Shown piece after piece: positions 49,523 to 58,056 of a stretch of DNA of 64,000 nt. The position numbers were made by a program, and so were the translations under genes. The stretch comes from Sphingobium baderi (GTDB lineage: Bacteria; Pseudomonadota; Alphaproteobacteria; Sphingomonadales; Sphingomonadaceae), in the NCBI RefSeq assembly GCF_001456115.1, contig NZ_CP013264.1, positions 124,001 through 188,000 of the forward strand. The letters are read 5' to 3'. The notes beneath the pieces were generated by a model. It made no database searches, was not told the origin of the DNA, and saw only the letters and a program-made list of their open reading frames with translations. Positions within the stretch are counted from its first letter, which is position 1; the number at the start of each line of letters is the position of its first letter.

Positions 49523-50362
49523 ATGCTGAGAGAAGCGCATATCCTTGATGAGATCTACGTCCACCGTTATCATGGGCCTGACCCGAGCTACGCGATCGTG
49601 CTGTGCCACGGCATCGGAGGGCATGGCGGCATCTACGATCGGTTCTGCGTTCCGCATGCGATGCGCGGAGTTGACATCTGGTCGCTCGACGCGCCGGGCC
49701 ATGGTCAATCGACATTGAACCGGCCTCGCGGGCAGTGGACGCTCGGCGAATATGCGGACGCCGCGGTGATGGTCGCAGAGCATGTTGCCGCGGAGACTGG
49801 GTTGCCGGTTTTCGTGCTGGGATCAAGCATGGGCGTGGCGGCCGGCTTCTCGGCGTTGCACAGCGACGTAGTCCGTGGTGCGATCCTGATGGGATCGCCG
49901 ATGGTGCCGCAGGGTCCTTGGATGTCGGATCTCGCCGGTCCGTGGCAGACCGAAGGCGTGCAGCAGATGCTGGCCGCAAGCTGGCCGGGCCGCGCTGCGC
50001 GTCTCGACGTAAGCATCCTGTTCGATTTCGATGAGGATTATGGTTATTCCGGTGCCGGCGAGCAGAAGCGCGGCGATCCGTGGAACACCTGGTCGTATGA
50101 TCTGTCCTCGTGGGCGTCGCTGTTCACCTATCAGCCGAAAATCCCGCCTTCGGAAAATCGCAAGCCGATTCTTATGGCCAGCGGGGCTGAAGATCCGGTG
50201 TTTACGCCAGACGTGATGGAAACGACCGCGCGCGCAATCGCCGGTCCAGTGACCTTCCACTGCTTTGAAGGGGGCAAGCATCAGCTGATGTTGTTCAGCA
50301 CTGAGCGCTTCTCTGCCTTGGTTCACGAATGGGTCGGAGAACAGCTTGGAAGTCGGGCGTAA
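49523..50362 (+). CDS. Alpha/beta hydrolase
   Basis: A 279-residue cytoplasmic hydrolase. The oxyanion region is VLCHGIGGHGG, the nucleophile elbow GSSMG (Ser about residue 107), the acid in ASGAEDPVF, and the His in EGGKHQLML. It could be a C-C bond or ester hydrolase acting on a ring-derived intermediate; the substrate is not identifiable. AAGGGAGG (49510-49517) precedes the ATG. It is the first gene of an operon with the VOC and maleylacetate reductase-like genes. Confidence 0.82.
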   Translation: MLREAHILDEIYVHRYHGPDPSYAIVLCHGIGGHGGIYDRFCVPHAMRGVDIWSLDAPGHGQSTLNRPRGQWTLGEYADAAVMVAEHVAAETGLPVFVLGSSMGVAAGFSALHSDVVRGAILMGSPMVPQGPWMSDLAGPWQTEGVQQMLAASWPGRAARLDVSILFDFDEDYGYSGAGEQKRGDPWNTWSYDLSSWASLFTYQPKIPPSENRKPILMASGAEDPVFTPDVMETTARAIAGPVTFHCFEGGKHQLMLFSTERFSALVHEWVGEQLGSRA

Positions 50363-50389
50363 GCACTGCAAACCTCGGAGGACATTCCC

Positions 50390-51085
50390 ATGAGCACACG
50401 ACCGAACAGTATCCATCATTTGGCTATCTCGACGTCCTCGATGAAGGCGCAGATCGAGTTCTTCACCGGAGTGCTCGGCTTTGAGCTGGCAGCACTCTAC
50501 TGGATGCACGGTGCCGACGATACGTTCCACGGCTTCCTGCGCATGAACGACCATAGCTACTTGGCGTTCGTCCAGTCGCCAAAGGTCGCGTTGATCGACA
50601 GGGAGATCGGCAAGACCCATGCGGCCAATCCACTAGCGCCGAGCGCCGGTGGGACGATGCAGCACATCGCGTTCAACGTGGATACGGACGAGGAATTGCT
50701 GGCGATCCGCGATCGCGTCCGCACTCGCGGCATCAACGTTTATGGCTATATCGATCACGGCTTTTGTAAGTCGATCTACTTCGCCGGGCCGGAAAACCTG
50801 CTGCTTGAGGTCTCCACTTCGCAGGCGGCAATCGACGCTCGGGCGTGGATTGATCCCGAGGTTGTCGCGCTGATCGGCGTTAATGCGGAAGAGCTGGCCC
50901 GCTACAAGGCGCCGGAGGCCTTCATGCCCACGGGCACGCGCGTGCCCCAGCCCTCGTTCGATCCGGCTAAGCCGAACATGACCATGGACGCCGGGCTGAA
51001 GGCCTTCATGGCCGATCTGTCGGATGACGAACTCGCGGAGGCATCGCGCCGATTCTCCGATCCGCCGGTCAAGGTCTCCGGCTGA
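50390..51085 (+). CDS. VOC-superfamily protein (glyoxalase/extradiol dioxygenase fold)
   Basis: The 231 residues hold two beta-alpha-beta-beta-beta modules (about 8-65 and 85-145). The metal-ligand candidates are His in IHHLAIST, His in TMQHIAFNV and Glu in NLLLEVST, which is the extradiol-type set. It may open a dihydroxylated ring, or isomerise or lyse a ring product. The C-terminal 70 residues are an unusual extension. It starts 27 bp after the hydrolase gene and abuts the next gene (TGA directly followed by ATG). Confidence 0.75.
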   Translation: MSTRPNSIHHLAISTSSMKAQIEFFTGVLGFELAALYWMHGADDTFHGFLRMNDHSYLAFVQSPKVALIDREIGKTHAANPLAPSAGGTMQHIAFNVDTDEELLAIRDRVRTRGINVYGYIDHGFCKSIYFAGPENLLLEVSTSQAAIDARAWIDPEVVALIGVNAEELARYKAPEAFMPTGTRVPQPSFDPAKPNMTMDAGLKAFMADLSDDELAEASRRFSDPPVKVSG

Positions 51086-52324
51086 ATGGCGCCGGGTGGG
51101 TCCATCCGCCACGTTCGCGAGCCGTTCGGCGCGGGAATCGTGATCCCCGCATCCGCGCCCTACGCCGGGATCGACCATGGCCATGTTGGGCTTCGTAAGC
51201 AGCCCATGGTTTATTACGGCGCGAGGCTGGCTGACGCAGTGGCCACCGAAGCGGCGACGGCAGGGTTACGGCGCATTCTCCCGGTGGTCACGCCCTCGTT
51301 GCGCAATCATCATGCCGTCCGCGACGTGCTCGACGACGTCGAATTTATCTTGGCACCCGCGTTCAGCGAGATACGCCCGCACACGCCGATCGATACGGTT
51401 GTGTCGCTGATCGCGGCGATCCGGCGCTCCTCGCCTGATGCCCTTCTCGCCATCGGCGGCGGAAGCGCGATCGACGCTGCTAAGATTGCGAGCCTTGCGA
51501 TCGCGGCAGGGGCGGACGATATCGGCGACCTGCTCGCACTGAAGAGCGCCGCCGACGCCGACGGCGAGCTCGCGCCGGCCGCCATCGATCCCTCGCTGCC
51601 CATCATCGCGGTGCCCACCACCCTTTCGGCCGCCGAGCACGGCGTCATCGCCGGCGCGACCCACGCCGGGACCAAGCACCTGTTCAAGTCGTTCGAGCTG
51701 CCGCCGGGCACGATCGTCTACGATCCGTGGCTCGCGGCGACGACGCCGCCCATGCTATGGCTTTCGACTGGGATTCGAGCGCTCGATCACGCGATCGAGA
51801 CTTTCCTCTCGCTGGATGCCAATCCTTTTACTGATGCGCTGGCTGCACGCGGCATGGCGCTCCTCCGATCGGGACTGCGCATGGCGCATGATCGCCCAGA
51901 CGATGCCTGCGCGCGACATGACGGGCAGATGGGAAGCTGGCTCAGCGGCTGCAGCATCGGCCGAGTGCGCTACGGAGCCAGTCACGGGATCGCGCATCAA
52001 CTCGGCGCAGTCGCCGGCGTGCCGCACGGGCTCACCTCGTGCGTGCTCCTGCCCGCAGTGCTCGATTACAACGCGCCGGTATCTACCGCCAAGCAGGCGG
52101 TGATTGCGGATGCATGCGGCCATGCCGGTGGCTCTGCGTCTCAGGCGGTGCGGGACCTAATCCGATCGCTGAGCCTGCCAACGTCGATGTCGGAACTCGG
52201 CGTCACGAGGGATGCGCTGTCGCGGGTTGCCGAAAGCGCGCTGAGCAACGCGTTCGTCAGGGCGAACCCCCGCCCGATCAGGTCGCCTGAAGACGTGATG
52301 GCCATTCTCGATGCCGCATTCTGA
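51086..52324 (+). CDS. Maleylacetate reductase-like iron-containing alcohol dehydrogenase (copy 2)
   Basis: 412 residues with IGGGSAIDAAKI, VPTTLSAAEHGV and GASHGIAHQLGAVAGVPHG. It closely parallels the gene at 35778, and the similarity reaches the C-terminus (SNAFVRANPRPIRSPEDV here). It is expected to convert a maleylacetate to a 3-oxoadipate. The ATG follows the VOC stop without a gap, so translation is probably coupled. Its codon use is more GC-rich than in copy 1. Confidence 0.83.
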   Translation: MAPGGSIRHVREPFGAGIVIPASAPYAGIDHGHVGLRKQPMVYYGARLADAVATEAATAGLRRILPVVTPSLRNHHAVRDVLDDVEFILAPAFSEIRPHTPIDTVVSLIAAIRRSSPDALLAIGGGSAIDAAKIASLAIAAGADDIGDLLALKSAADADGELAPAAIDPSLPIIAVPTTLSAAEHGVIAGATHAGTKHLFKSFELPPGTIVYDPWLAATTPPMLWLSTGIRALDHAIETFLSLDANPFTDALAARGMALLRSGLRMAHDRPDDACARHDGQMGSWLSGCSIGRVRYGASHGIAHQLGAVAGVPHGLTSCVLLPAVLDYNAPVSTAKQAVIADACGHAGGSASQAVRDLIRSLSLPTSMSELGVTRDALSRVAESALSNAFVRANPRPIRSPEDVMAILDAAF

Positions 52325-52415
52325 GTGGGCGCAACCGCCCGACGAACATCGGCCTACGCGCAGACGCAACCGGCAGCAGCGAAGCCGCCGACCGCGGCAG
52401 GCGGCGCGACGTCGC

Positions 52416-52721
52416 TCGATGGTGGTGTGGAAGGGGCCGCAAACCACCTTCTTCGGCAACAATGTGATCGCCGGCGCCTTCAACATCACCAAACCAATAT
52501 TGCTGCTCTCCAGTTCGCTCGGCACAACGATGGACATGTGGGAGCCCCAACTGGCCGCGTTCGCGGAGCAGTTCCGGGTACTACGCTGCGATACCCGTGG
52601 ACACGGCGGATCAGATGCGCCGCCCGGATCATATTCGCTTGATCGCCTTGGCCGGGATGTCGTGGAACTCCTGGATGCGCTCAACATCCGACGTGTCCAT
52701 TTCTGTGGGCTTTCCCTCGGT
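52416..52721 (+). pseudogene. 3-oxoadipate enol-lactonase-like hydrolase, N-terminal fragment
   Basis: The fragment LLLSSSLGTTMDMWEPQLAA, RVLRCDTRGHGGSDAP, RLGRDVVELLDAL, FCGLSLGG matches the first 40 percent of PcaD/CatD-type lactonases. It stops exactly at the nucleophile elbow GLSLGG, where IS6100 copy C begins. The catalytic Asp and His are absent. The start is uncertain (52416 or 52311). It follows the maleylacetate reductase-like gene, which fits a 3-oxoadipate route. Confidence 0.75.
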
Positions 52722-53601
52722 GGCTCTGTTGCAAAAATCGTGAAGCTTGAGCATGCTTGGCGGAGATTGGACGGACGGAACGATGACGGATTTCAAGTGG
52801 CGCCATTTCCAGGGTGATGTGATCCTGTGGGCGGTGCGCTGGTATTGTCGCTATCCGATCAGCTATCGCGACCTTGAGGAAATGCTGGCGGAACGCGGCA
52901 TTTCGGTCGACCATACGACGATCTATCGCTGGGTCCAGTGCTACGCCCCGGAGATGGAGAAGCGGCTGCGCTGGTTCTGGCGGCGTGGCTTTGATCCGAG
53001 CTGGCGCCTGGATGAAACCTACGTCAAGGTGCGGGGCAAGTGGACCTACCTGTACCGGGCAGTCGACAAGCGGGGCGACACGATCGATTTCTACCTGTCG
53101 CCGACCCGCAGCGCCAAGGCAGCGAAGCGGTTCCTGGGCAAGGCCCTGCGAGGCCTGAAGCACTGGGAAAAGCCTGCCACGCTCAATACCGACAAAGCGC
53201 CGAGCTATGGTGCAGCGATCACCGAATTGAAGCGCGAAGGAAAGCTGGACCGGGAGACGGCCCACCGGCAGGTGAAGTATCTCAATAACGTGATCGAGGC
53301 CGATCACGGAAAGCTCAAGATACTGATCAAGCCGGTGCGCGGTTTCAAATCGATCCCCACGGCCTATGCCACGATCAAGGGATTCGAAGTCATGCGAGCC
53401 CTGCGCAAAGGACAGGCTCGCCCCTGGTGCCTGCAGCCCGGCATCAGGGGCGAGGTGCGCCTTGTGGAGAGAGCTTTTGGCATTGGGCCCTCGGCGCTGA
53501 CGGAGGCCATGGGCATGCTCAACCACCATTTCGCAGCAGCCGCCTGATCGGCGCAGAGCGACAGCCTACCTCTGACTGCCGCCAATCTTTGCAACAGAGC
53601 C
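52722..53601 (+). mobile_element. IS6100 copy C
   Basis: Complete 880-bp element. Its left flank is the enol-lactonase fragment and its right end is joined without spacer to a truncated IS6100 (53602-54164). There is no target duplication. Confidence 0.95.
52753..53547 (+). CDS. tnpA: IS6100 transposase (copy C)
   Basis: Complete 264-residue DDE transposase, same protein sequence as copies A, B and E. It can provide transposase in trans to the truncated neighbour, which retains one terminal repeat. Confidence 0.95.
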   Translation: MLGGDWTDGTMTDFKWRHFQGDVILWAVRWYCRYPISYRDLEEMLAERGISVDHTTIYRWVQCYAPEMEKRLRWFWRRGFDPSWRLDETYVKVRGKWTYLYRAVDKRGDTIDFYLSPTRSAKAAKRFLGKALRGLKHWEKPATLNTDKAPSYGAAITELKREGKLDRETAHRQVKYLNNVIEADHGKLKILIKPVRGFKSIPTAYATIKGFEVMRALRKGQARPWCLQPGIRGEVRLVERAFGIGPSALTEAMGMLNHHFAAAA

Positions 53602-54164
53602 AGTGGACCTACCTGTACCGGGCAGTCGACAAGCGGGGCGACACGATCGATTTCTACCTGTCGCCGACCCGCAGCGCCAAGGCAGCGAAGCGGTTCCTGG
53701 GCAAGGCCCTGCGAGGCCTGAAGCACTGGGAAAAGCCTGCCACGCTCAATACCGACAAAGCGCCGAGCTATGGTGCAGCGATCACCGAATTGAAGCGCGA
53801 AGGAAAGCTGGACCGGGAGACGGCCCACCGGCAGGTGAAGTATCTCAATAACGTGATCGAGGCCGATCACGGAAAGCTCAAGATACTGATCAAGCCGGTG
53901 CGCGGTTTCAAATCGATCCCCACGGCCTATGCCACGATCAAGGGATTCGAAGTCATGCGAGCCCTGCGCAAAGGACAGGCTCGCCCCTGGTGCCTGCAGC
54001 CCGGCATCAGGGGCGAGGTGCGCCTTGTGGAGAGAGCTTTTGGCATTGGGCCCTCGGCGCTGACGGAGGCCATGGGCATGCTCAACCACCATTTCGCAGC
54101 AGCCGCCTGATCGGCGCAGAGCGACAGCCTAACTCTGACTGCCGCCAATCTTTGCAACAGAGCC
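53602..54164 (+). mobile_element. IS6100 copy D, 5'-truncated
   Basis: 563 bp corresponding to the last part of IS6100 (from the codons for WTYLYRAV onwards), with the first 317 bp missing. It has an intact right terminal repeat ending at 54164 and encodes the C-terminal 169 residues of the transposase to 54110. A single base near the end differs from all other copies here (A at 54132 where they have C), so it is a separate older copy rather than a duplication of copy C. Confidence 0.93.
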
Positions 54165-55382
54165 CTCGGTCTTGGTGTACCATAACGCCTTGTGGGTCTT
54201 GCGGAGCCGGGAGAGCAGCAGGTGGAGCGGCTTGCCGTCGTCATCGACAATATCGTTCTGCGCCACCCAGGCATCGATCCGTTCCGTCGGGTGGCGGATA
54301 CCTGCCCGCAGGCCGCCAGCGTTGTGATAAACCCAAATACGATCGTCGTTTAGATGCGTGCGGGCAGTCGCCGTGACCTCGATCAGGCGACGAATAAGAC
54401 CGCCAGGCGTGCCACCACCGCCGTCGCGGACGTGCATGCTCTTATGCTCGGCGCCGCGAGCGCGGCGCTTGAGATAGCGCAGTTCCACCGTGCCGGCATG
54501 GGGGTTGGTGAGACAATCCACGGTCAGCGTCTTCAGGCACTCGGGCTCGAGGCCGGTATCGAGCGTGAGCAACACGAGCAGCGCCGGCAGATCGCGCGCA
54601 AGCAGGTGATGGCGGCCATGCAGGTCGTCGATGAGCGTGCTGATCGGCAATGCGCGCCGCATGCGCATGAAATAGAGGCTCTTCAGCGCGGGCTGGTCTG
54701 CGACGATAAAGCCCTGCCGCGCGATGATCGCTTCGACATCGGCGCGCGCGCTGGCGATGACCGGGTCGCCCTCATCGGTCCGGTCGTCGGCGCCGAGACG
54801 GCGGAACATCGCTTCGACATCGGTCCTCGCGGCGTCGCGCAACGCGCGGGCGACGAAGGGGCTATAAGCATCGCGCGGGGTCGAGCGGCCCGCCGATGTG
54901 GCCAGCGTGTAGCGCAGCCGCTCATGCAGGTCGGACGCGATCCGATCGGGCCGGTCTGCCTCGATCGCGCGCAATGTGTTGATGATCTTGCCGACCGTTA
55001 TGTGCCGGTGGATCGCGCCCATCCCGCGCTGTTCGAGCGCGGAGGCGAACCCATCGATATGGACTGCGCGCAGGTCGCTGACGCCAGCCACGTTCAGCGC
55101 GTCATCGCCAAGCCAGGCGAAGAACAGGCGGTAGGCATTTACATACTGCTTGATGACGCTGGCCGCACCGATGGGGCCGCCGAGCGCCGCTGACCGACGT
55201 AGCGCGCCCGCGAAGGCGATGGCGAGTGGGCGAGGAACGAGCCCAGTCATATCGATCAGGACCGTTCCGCCATGCCGTGCCTCGATCGTGAACTTGAGGC
55301 CGAGCACAGGATCGGGCTGCACGGACTCCGGCGTGATCGGCGCGAAAGCGACAGGCCGGCCCTTGCGGGGATGCCCGCTCAT
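54165..55382 (-). pseudogene. Second tyrosine recombinase of the pair, C-terminus cut by IS6100
   Basis: About 406 codons remain, starting MSGHPRKGRPVAFAP. The middle shows the recombinase core with the Arg I region in LLTLDTGLEPECLKTLTVD and the HxxR-like LLSRLRKTH. The segment with the second His/Trp and the catalytic Tyr is lost at the IS6100 copy D end. Its ATG overlaps the stop of the first recombinase gene (ATGA). A third gene, as in Tn554-like or recombinase-in-trio elements, may have followed. Confidence 0.7.
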
Positions 55383-56728
55383 GCGCCCTGCGGTCCCGGC
55401 AGCAGCGCGAGCAGCTCCTCGACGGCCGCGTCCACTGTATCGGCGCGCGTCGCGATATGATCGAGGTAGATATAGGTGGTGGTGAGGCTCGCGTGGCCGA
55501 GCAGACGTTGCACCTGTTGCAGCGGGTCGCCCAGGATCAGCCGGTAGCTCTCCACCGGCCCCGCCGGCAATGCCGCTTCGCGCCGCCGCTGCTGGATCAG
55601 CAAGGCGAGCATATGGACTGCGAAGGTGTGACGAAGCTGGTGGGGACTGATCGACAGCGGGAAACCGTTCTCCTCGCACCGCTTGCAGGCACGGGTGAAG
55701 ATCACCTCCCACGAGTTGGGGCGAACAGGCTGCCCTACCTCGGTCAGCCATAGCGCCGCCGGCTCGTGGGGTGGTCCATCCTCGTCGCACAGGATCAGGC
55801 GGCATCGTTCCTCTGGGGTGCAGACATCGCGCATGCGGTCGAGACCGGCGCGGGTGACAGGGATCGGTCGTTCGAGCTTGGCCGCGCCGTCCCGCGCGGC
55901 GAACTTGGTCACGCCTGCGGCGCGTTCGACGGCGACATAGGCGGCGATCTGACGCAGCAGCCGACGCGGGACCAGCACACTGCGTCCCCGGTCGCCCTTG
56001 GTGAGCGGCGGCGGCAGGCGCAGCCAAAGCTGCTGAGCCTGATCGTGGTCGTGATCGATGGCCGCAAGCTCATCGGCGAGCAGGCCCGACGCCTCTTCAA
56101 GACGCAGGCCAGTGGTGACGAGAAGGTCGGCGAACAGAGCGTTGCGCAGCCCGTTGCGATCGCGAGCGCCGGGGCGCTCGGTGCCGTCCGGGGTGAGGCC
56201 GCGCAGGCCGACCTCGCGGAAAATGTGGTAGTCGTCCATCGTGACGAACCGCACATCCGACCGCCTGGCAACACGTTCATAGGCGTCGTTGCGCGCCGCG
56301 ATCATGCCACGACGGCCACCTTGCGCCGGTCGCCACACGGCGCGGCGGCTAAACGGCGCGTCGGCGATCAGCCCTTGCTGCTCGCCCCAGCGGTAGAGGC
56401 GATCGAGGCTGGCGACAGCCCGGTTCCAGCTTGCCGCCGTGATCCGGTGATCGGCCTCGTCGCGGCGTCGCTCACGATGATAGGCATCGACATCGTCGCG
56501 GGTCGCAGCCCACACGGTCTTGCCGCAGGCATCGAGAAAGCGGAGCCAGACCGCAACATCATAGGCGTAGGCGCGAAGCGAGTGCCGCGAGCGGACCCCC
56601 GACAGCGGCAGGTCGAGAAAGAAGCGATCCAGATCGGGATCATAGAGCGCGTCACCGCGCAGGATCAGCGGCACATGCGCATCGAGACCCTTGGCCTCGC
56701 GGCGCTCGCAAACAGTAATGATCGACAC
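55379..56728 (-). CDS. Tyrosine site-specific recombinase
   Basis: A 449-residue recombinase. The N-terminal SAM-like DNA-binding domain (SRHSLRAYAYDVAVWLRFLD) is followed by the catalytic domain with Arg in LVTTGLRLEEASGL, HxxR in SPHQLRHTFAVHML, His in LLGHASLTTTYIY, and Tyr in that same segment. The GTG at 56728 has GGGAGGG upstream; a GTG at 56776 would add 16 residues. It lies 70 bp from a perfect 19-bp inverted repeat that is probably its recombination site. Confidence 0.85.
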   Translation of the reverse strand: MSIITVCERREAKGLDAHVPLILRGDALYDPDLDRFFLDLPLSGVRSRHSLRAYAYDVAVWLRFLDACGKTVWAATRDDVDAYHRERRRDEADHRITAASWNRAVASLDRLYRWGEQQGLIADAPFSRRAVWRPAQGGRRGMIAARNDAYERVARRSDVRFVTMDDYHIFREVGLRGLTPDGTERPGARDRNGLRNALFADLLVTTGLRLEEASGLLADELAAIDHDHDQAQQLWLRLPPPLTKGDRGRSVLVPRRLLRQIAAYVAVERAAGVTKFAARDGAAKLERPIPVTRAGLDRMRDVCTPEERCRLILCDEDGPPHEPAALWLTEVGQPVRPNSWEVIFTRACKRCEENGFPLSISPHQLRHTFAVHMLALLIQQRRREAALPAGPVESYRLILGDPLQQVQRLLGHASLTTTYIYLDHIATRADTVDAAVEELLALLPGPQGA

Positions 56729-56796
56729 CGGCCCGAAACCCTCCCCCCGGACCCCCCACCCGGAAGCTGACCTCACACCGATGCGCTCTATGGCCC

Positions 56797-56860
56797 GGCA
56801 GTAATCAGGCTGGCCTCCGCCAGCTCTTGGGTCAGCGCTACGGCCAGCCTGATTACTGCC
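56797..56860. repeat. Perfect 19-bp inverted repeat, probable recombinase site
   Basis: GGCAGTAATCAGGCTGGCC (56797-56815) and its exact complement (56842-56860) flank a 26-bp spacer. The position, between the recombinase genes and the disrupted ardC, suggests core binding sites for the tyrosine recombinases at one end of a mobile element. A transcription-terminating hairpin is an alternative, but there is no T-run. Confidence 0.65.
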
Positions 56861-56884
56861 TACCGTGGGCGTCCATCGCCGACC

Positions 56885-57612
56885 TTACTGCAATGTTGCG
56901 GACGGCGCAGACTGTCCAGATAACGCAACAAGTTCCTCCCTCGCATACGCCTGATCCCCGAACCGCTTCCCGAAAGTTCGGTCTAGGCGGGCAGTGCTGC
57001 CGCTCCAATGAACAAGTTCGTGGCATAGGGTCGCCGCGTACCCTTCGGGCGTCTTGAACTGCTCGAAAGCCGGCATTTGCACGAAGTCATGACCGGGATT
57101 GAAAAAGGCGCGATTGCCGCCGTGGCGAAGATCGACGCCCGTGTTTTCCACGAAGCGATCGACCTGCGTCAGTCGCTCGCCGGTTATTTTCGGCTCTGGC
57201 GCAACCGGGTAGTATTGGGCGTCCAAGCCCTCGATCTGCTCGGCGTTGAAAACGGCATAGGATTTCAAAAACGGGTGCGGCGCTCAACATCCTCGCCGCT
57301 GTCGCTCTGCTCCGTCTTTTCCATGCTGCCGGCATAGACCACGAACGTCCCGCGCTCGCCTTTCTTGACGCAAGCCTTCATCGCCAACGCCTGCTTGAAG
57401 GTGCACCAGTAAGGGGAGGAATACCCCGCCTGTGACGCTGCATCCCACAAAACAAGAACATTGATGCCGCGATAGGGCTCACCGTTGGACCGGGTTGGGC
57501 GAACGGGAAGGCCTTTCGTATCCCACGGGCGAAGCCAAGGGCAGACGCCGTTTTCCAGCTGCTGAATGATCCTGTTCGTGATCTGCTGGTAAATGTCTTT
57601 CCGCTCGGACAT
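56885..57612 (-). pseudogene. ardC: ArdC-family antirestriction protein, frameshifted and 3'-truncated
   Basis: The N-terminal ArdC domain starts at 57612 (MSERKDIYQQITNRIIQQLE) and runs to about 57270. There a one-base change puts the frame out (stop at 57265), and the zincin-like part continues in the next frame from KSYAVFNAEQIEG to the metalloprotease motif CHELVHWSG. The normal continuation after REELVA is replaced by unrelated sequence from about 56936, where the recombinase element begins. ArdC protects incoming plasmid DNA from restriction; this copy should be dead. Confidence 0.8.
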
Positions 57613-57647
57613 GGCTTCTTCCTTTCGCCTGTGGGCGAAGCCTTTCC

Positions 57648-57689
57648 CTCTGCCCAGGGAAATGCCTCTCAGCATTTCCCTGGGCAGAG
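57648..57689. repeat. Perfect 18-bp stem-loop upstream of ardC
   Basis: CTCTGCCCAGGGAAATGC (57648-57665) pairs perfectly with 57672-57689 across the loop CTCTCA. It lies 36 bp upstream of the ardC start. GGCGAAGCC-type repeats flank it (57636-57642, 57693-57700, 57772-57779). It could act in a single-stranded promoter, an origin of transfer, or as a plasmid control site. Confidence 0.6.
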
Positions 57690-58056
57690 GGGAGGCGAAG
57701 CCCGCCCACCGGCGCGCGATCAAGGGGGGGGGTCAACCGGTCGCCTGCTGAAAAGAACGGAAGGTTTGGGCGAAGCCTGAAAGTCGTTTTTAGAAGGCGA
57801 CGTGGCGATGCCGCGCTTGCCGGTTGATGCTGCGGCGCGCGATGGCAGACTCGAACGTGCGCTTCTTCGTGGCCACTCGACCGTTGACTTGGATCGCGCT
57901 CGGAAATACGCTTCCTGCTGCGGGCACGTGCCTCGCCTGTCGGCAGCTTCGCGGATCTGGTGGGAGCATTCATCGCATGACCATGAATCATGGCAACGCC
58001 AAAGGCCGCCCGAAGGCGACCCTAGACAGTTCTGTTCTCAGCTTCTGCGCCGAGCA
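57690..58056. other. Region between ardC leader and the phosphotransferase gene
   Basis: About 370 bp. Frames in both directions (such as 57802-58161 plus, 57479-57991 minus) have no recognisable content. This is where plasmid-type DNA gives way to the fatty-acid/CoA operon, so a rearrangement breakpoint is likely here. Confidence 0.3.

Noticed and set aside
52714-54170. CTCGGT on both sides of IS6100 copies C and D as a target duplication
   Set aside because: Only six bases match, offset by 2 bp relative to the element ends; IS6100 makes exact 8-bp duplications.
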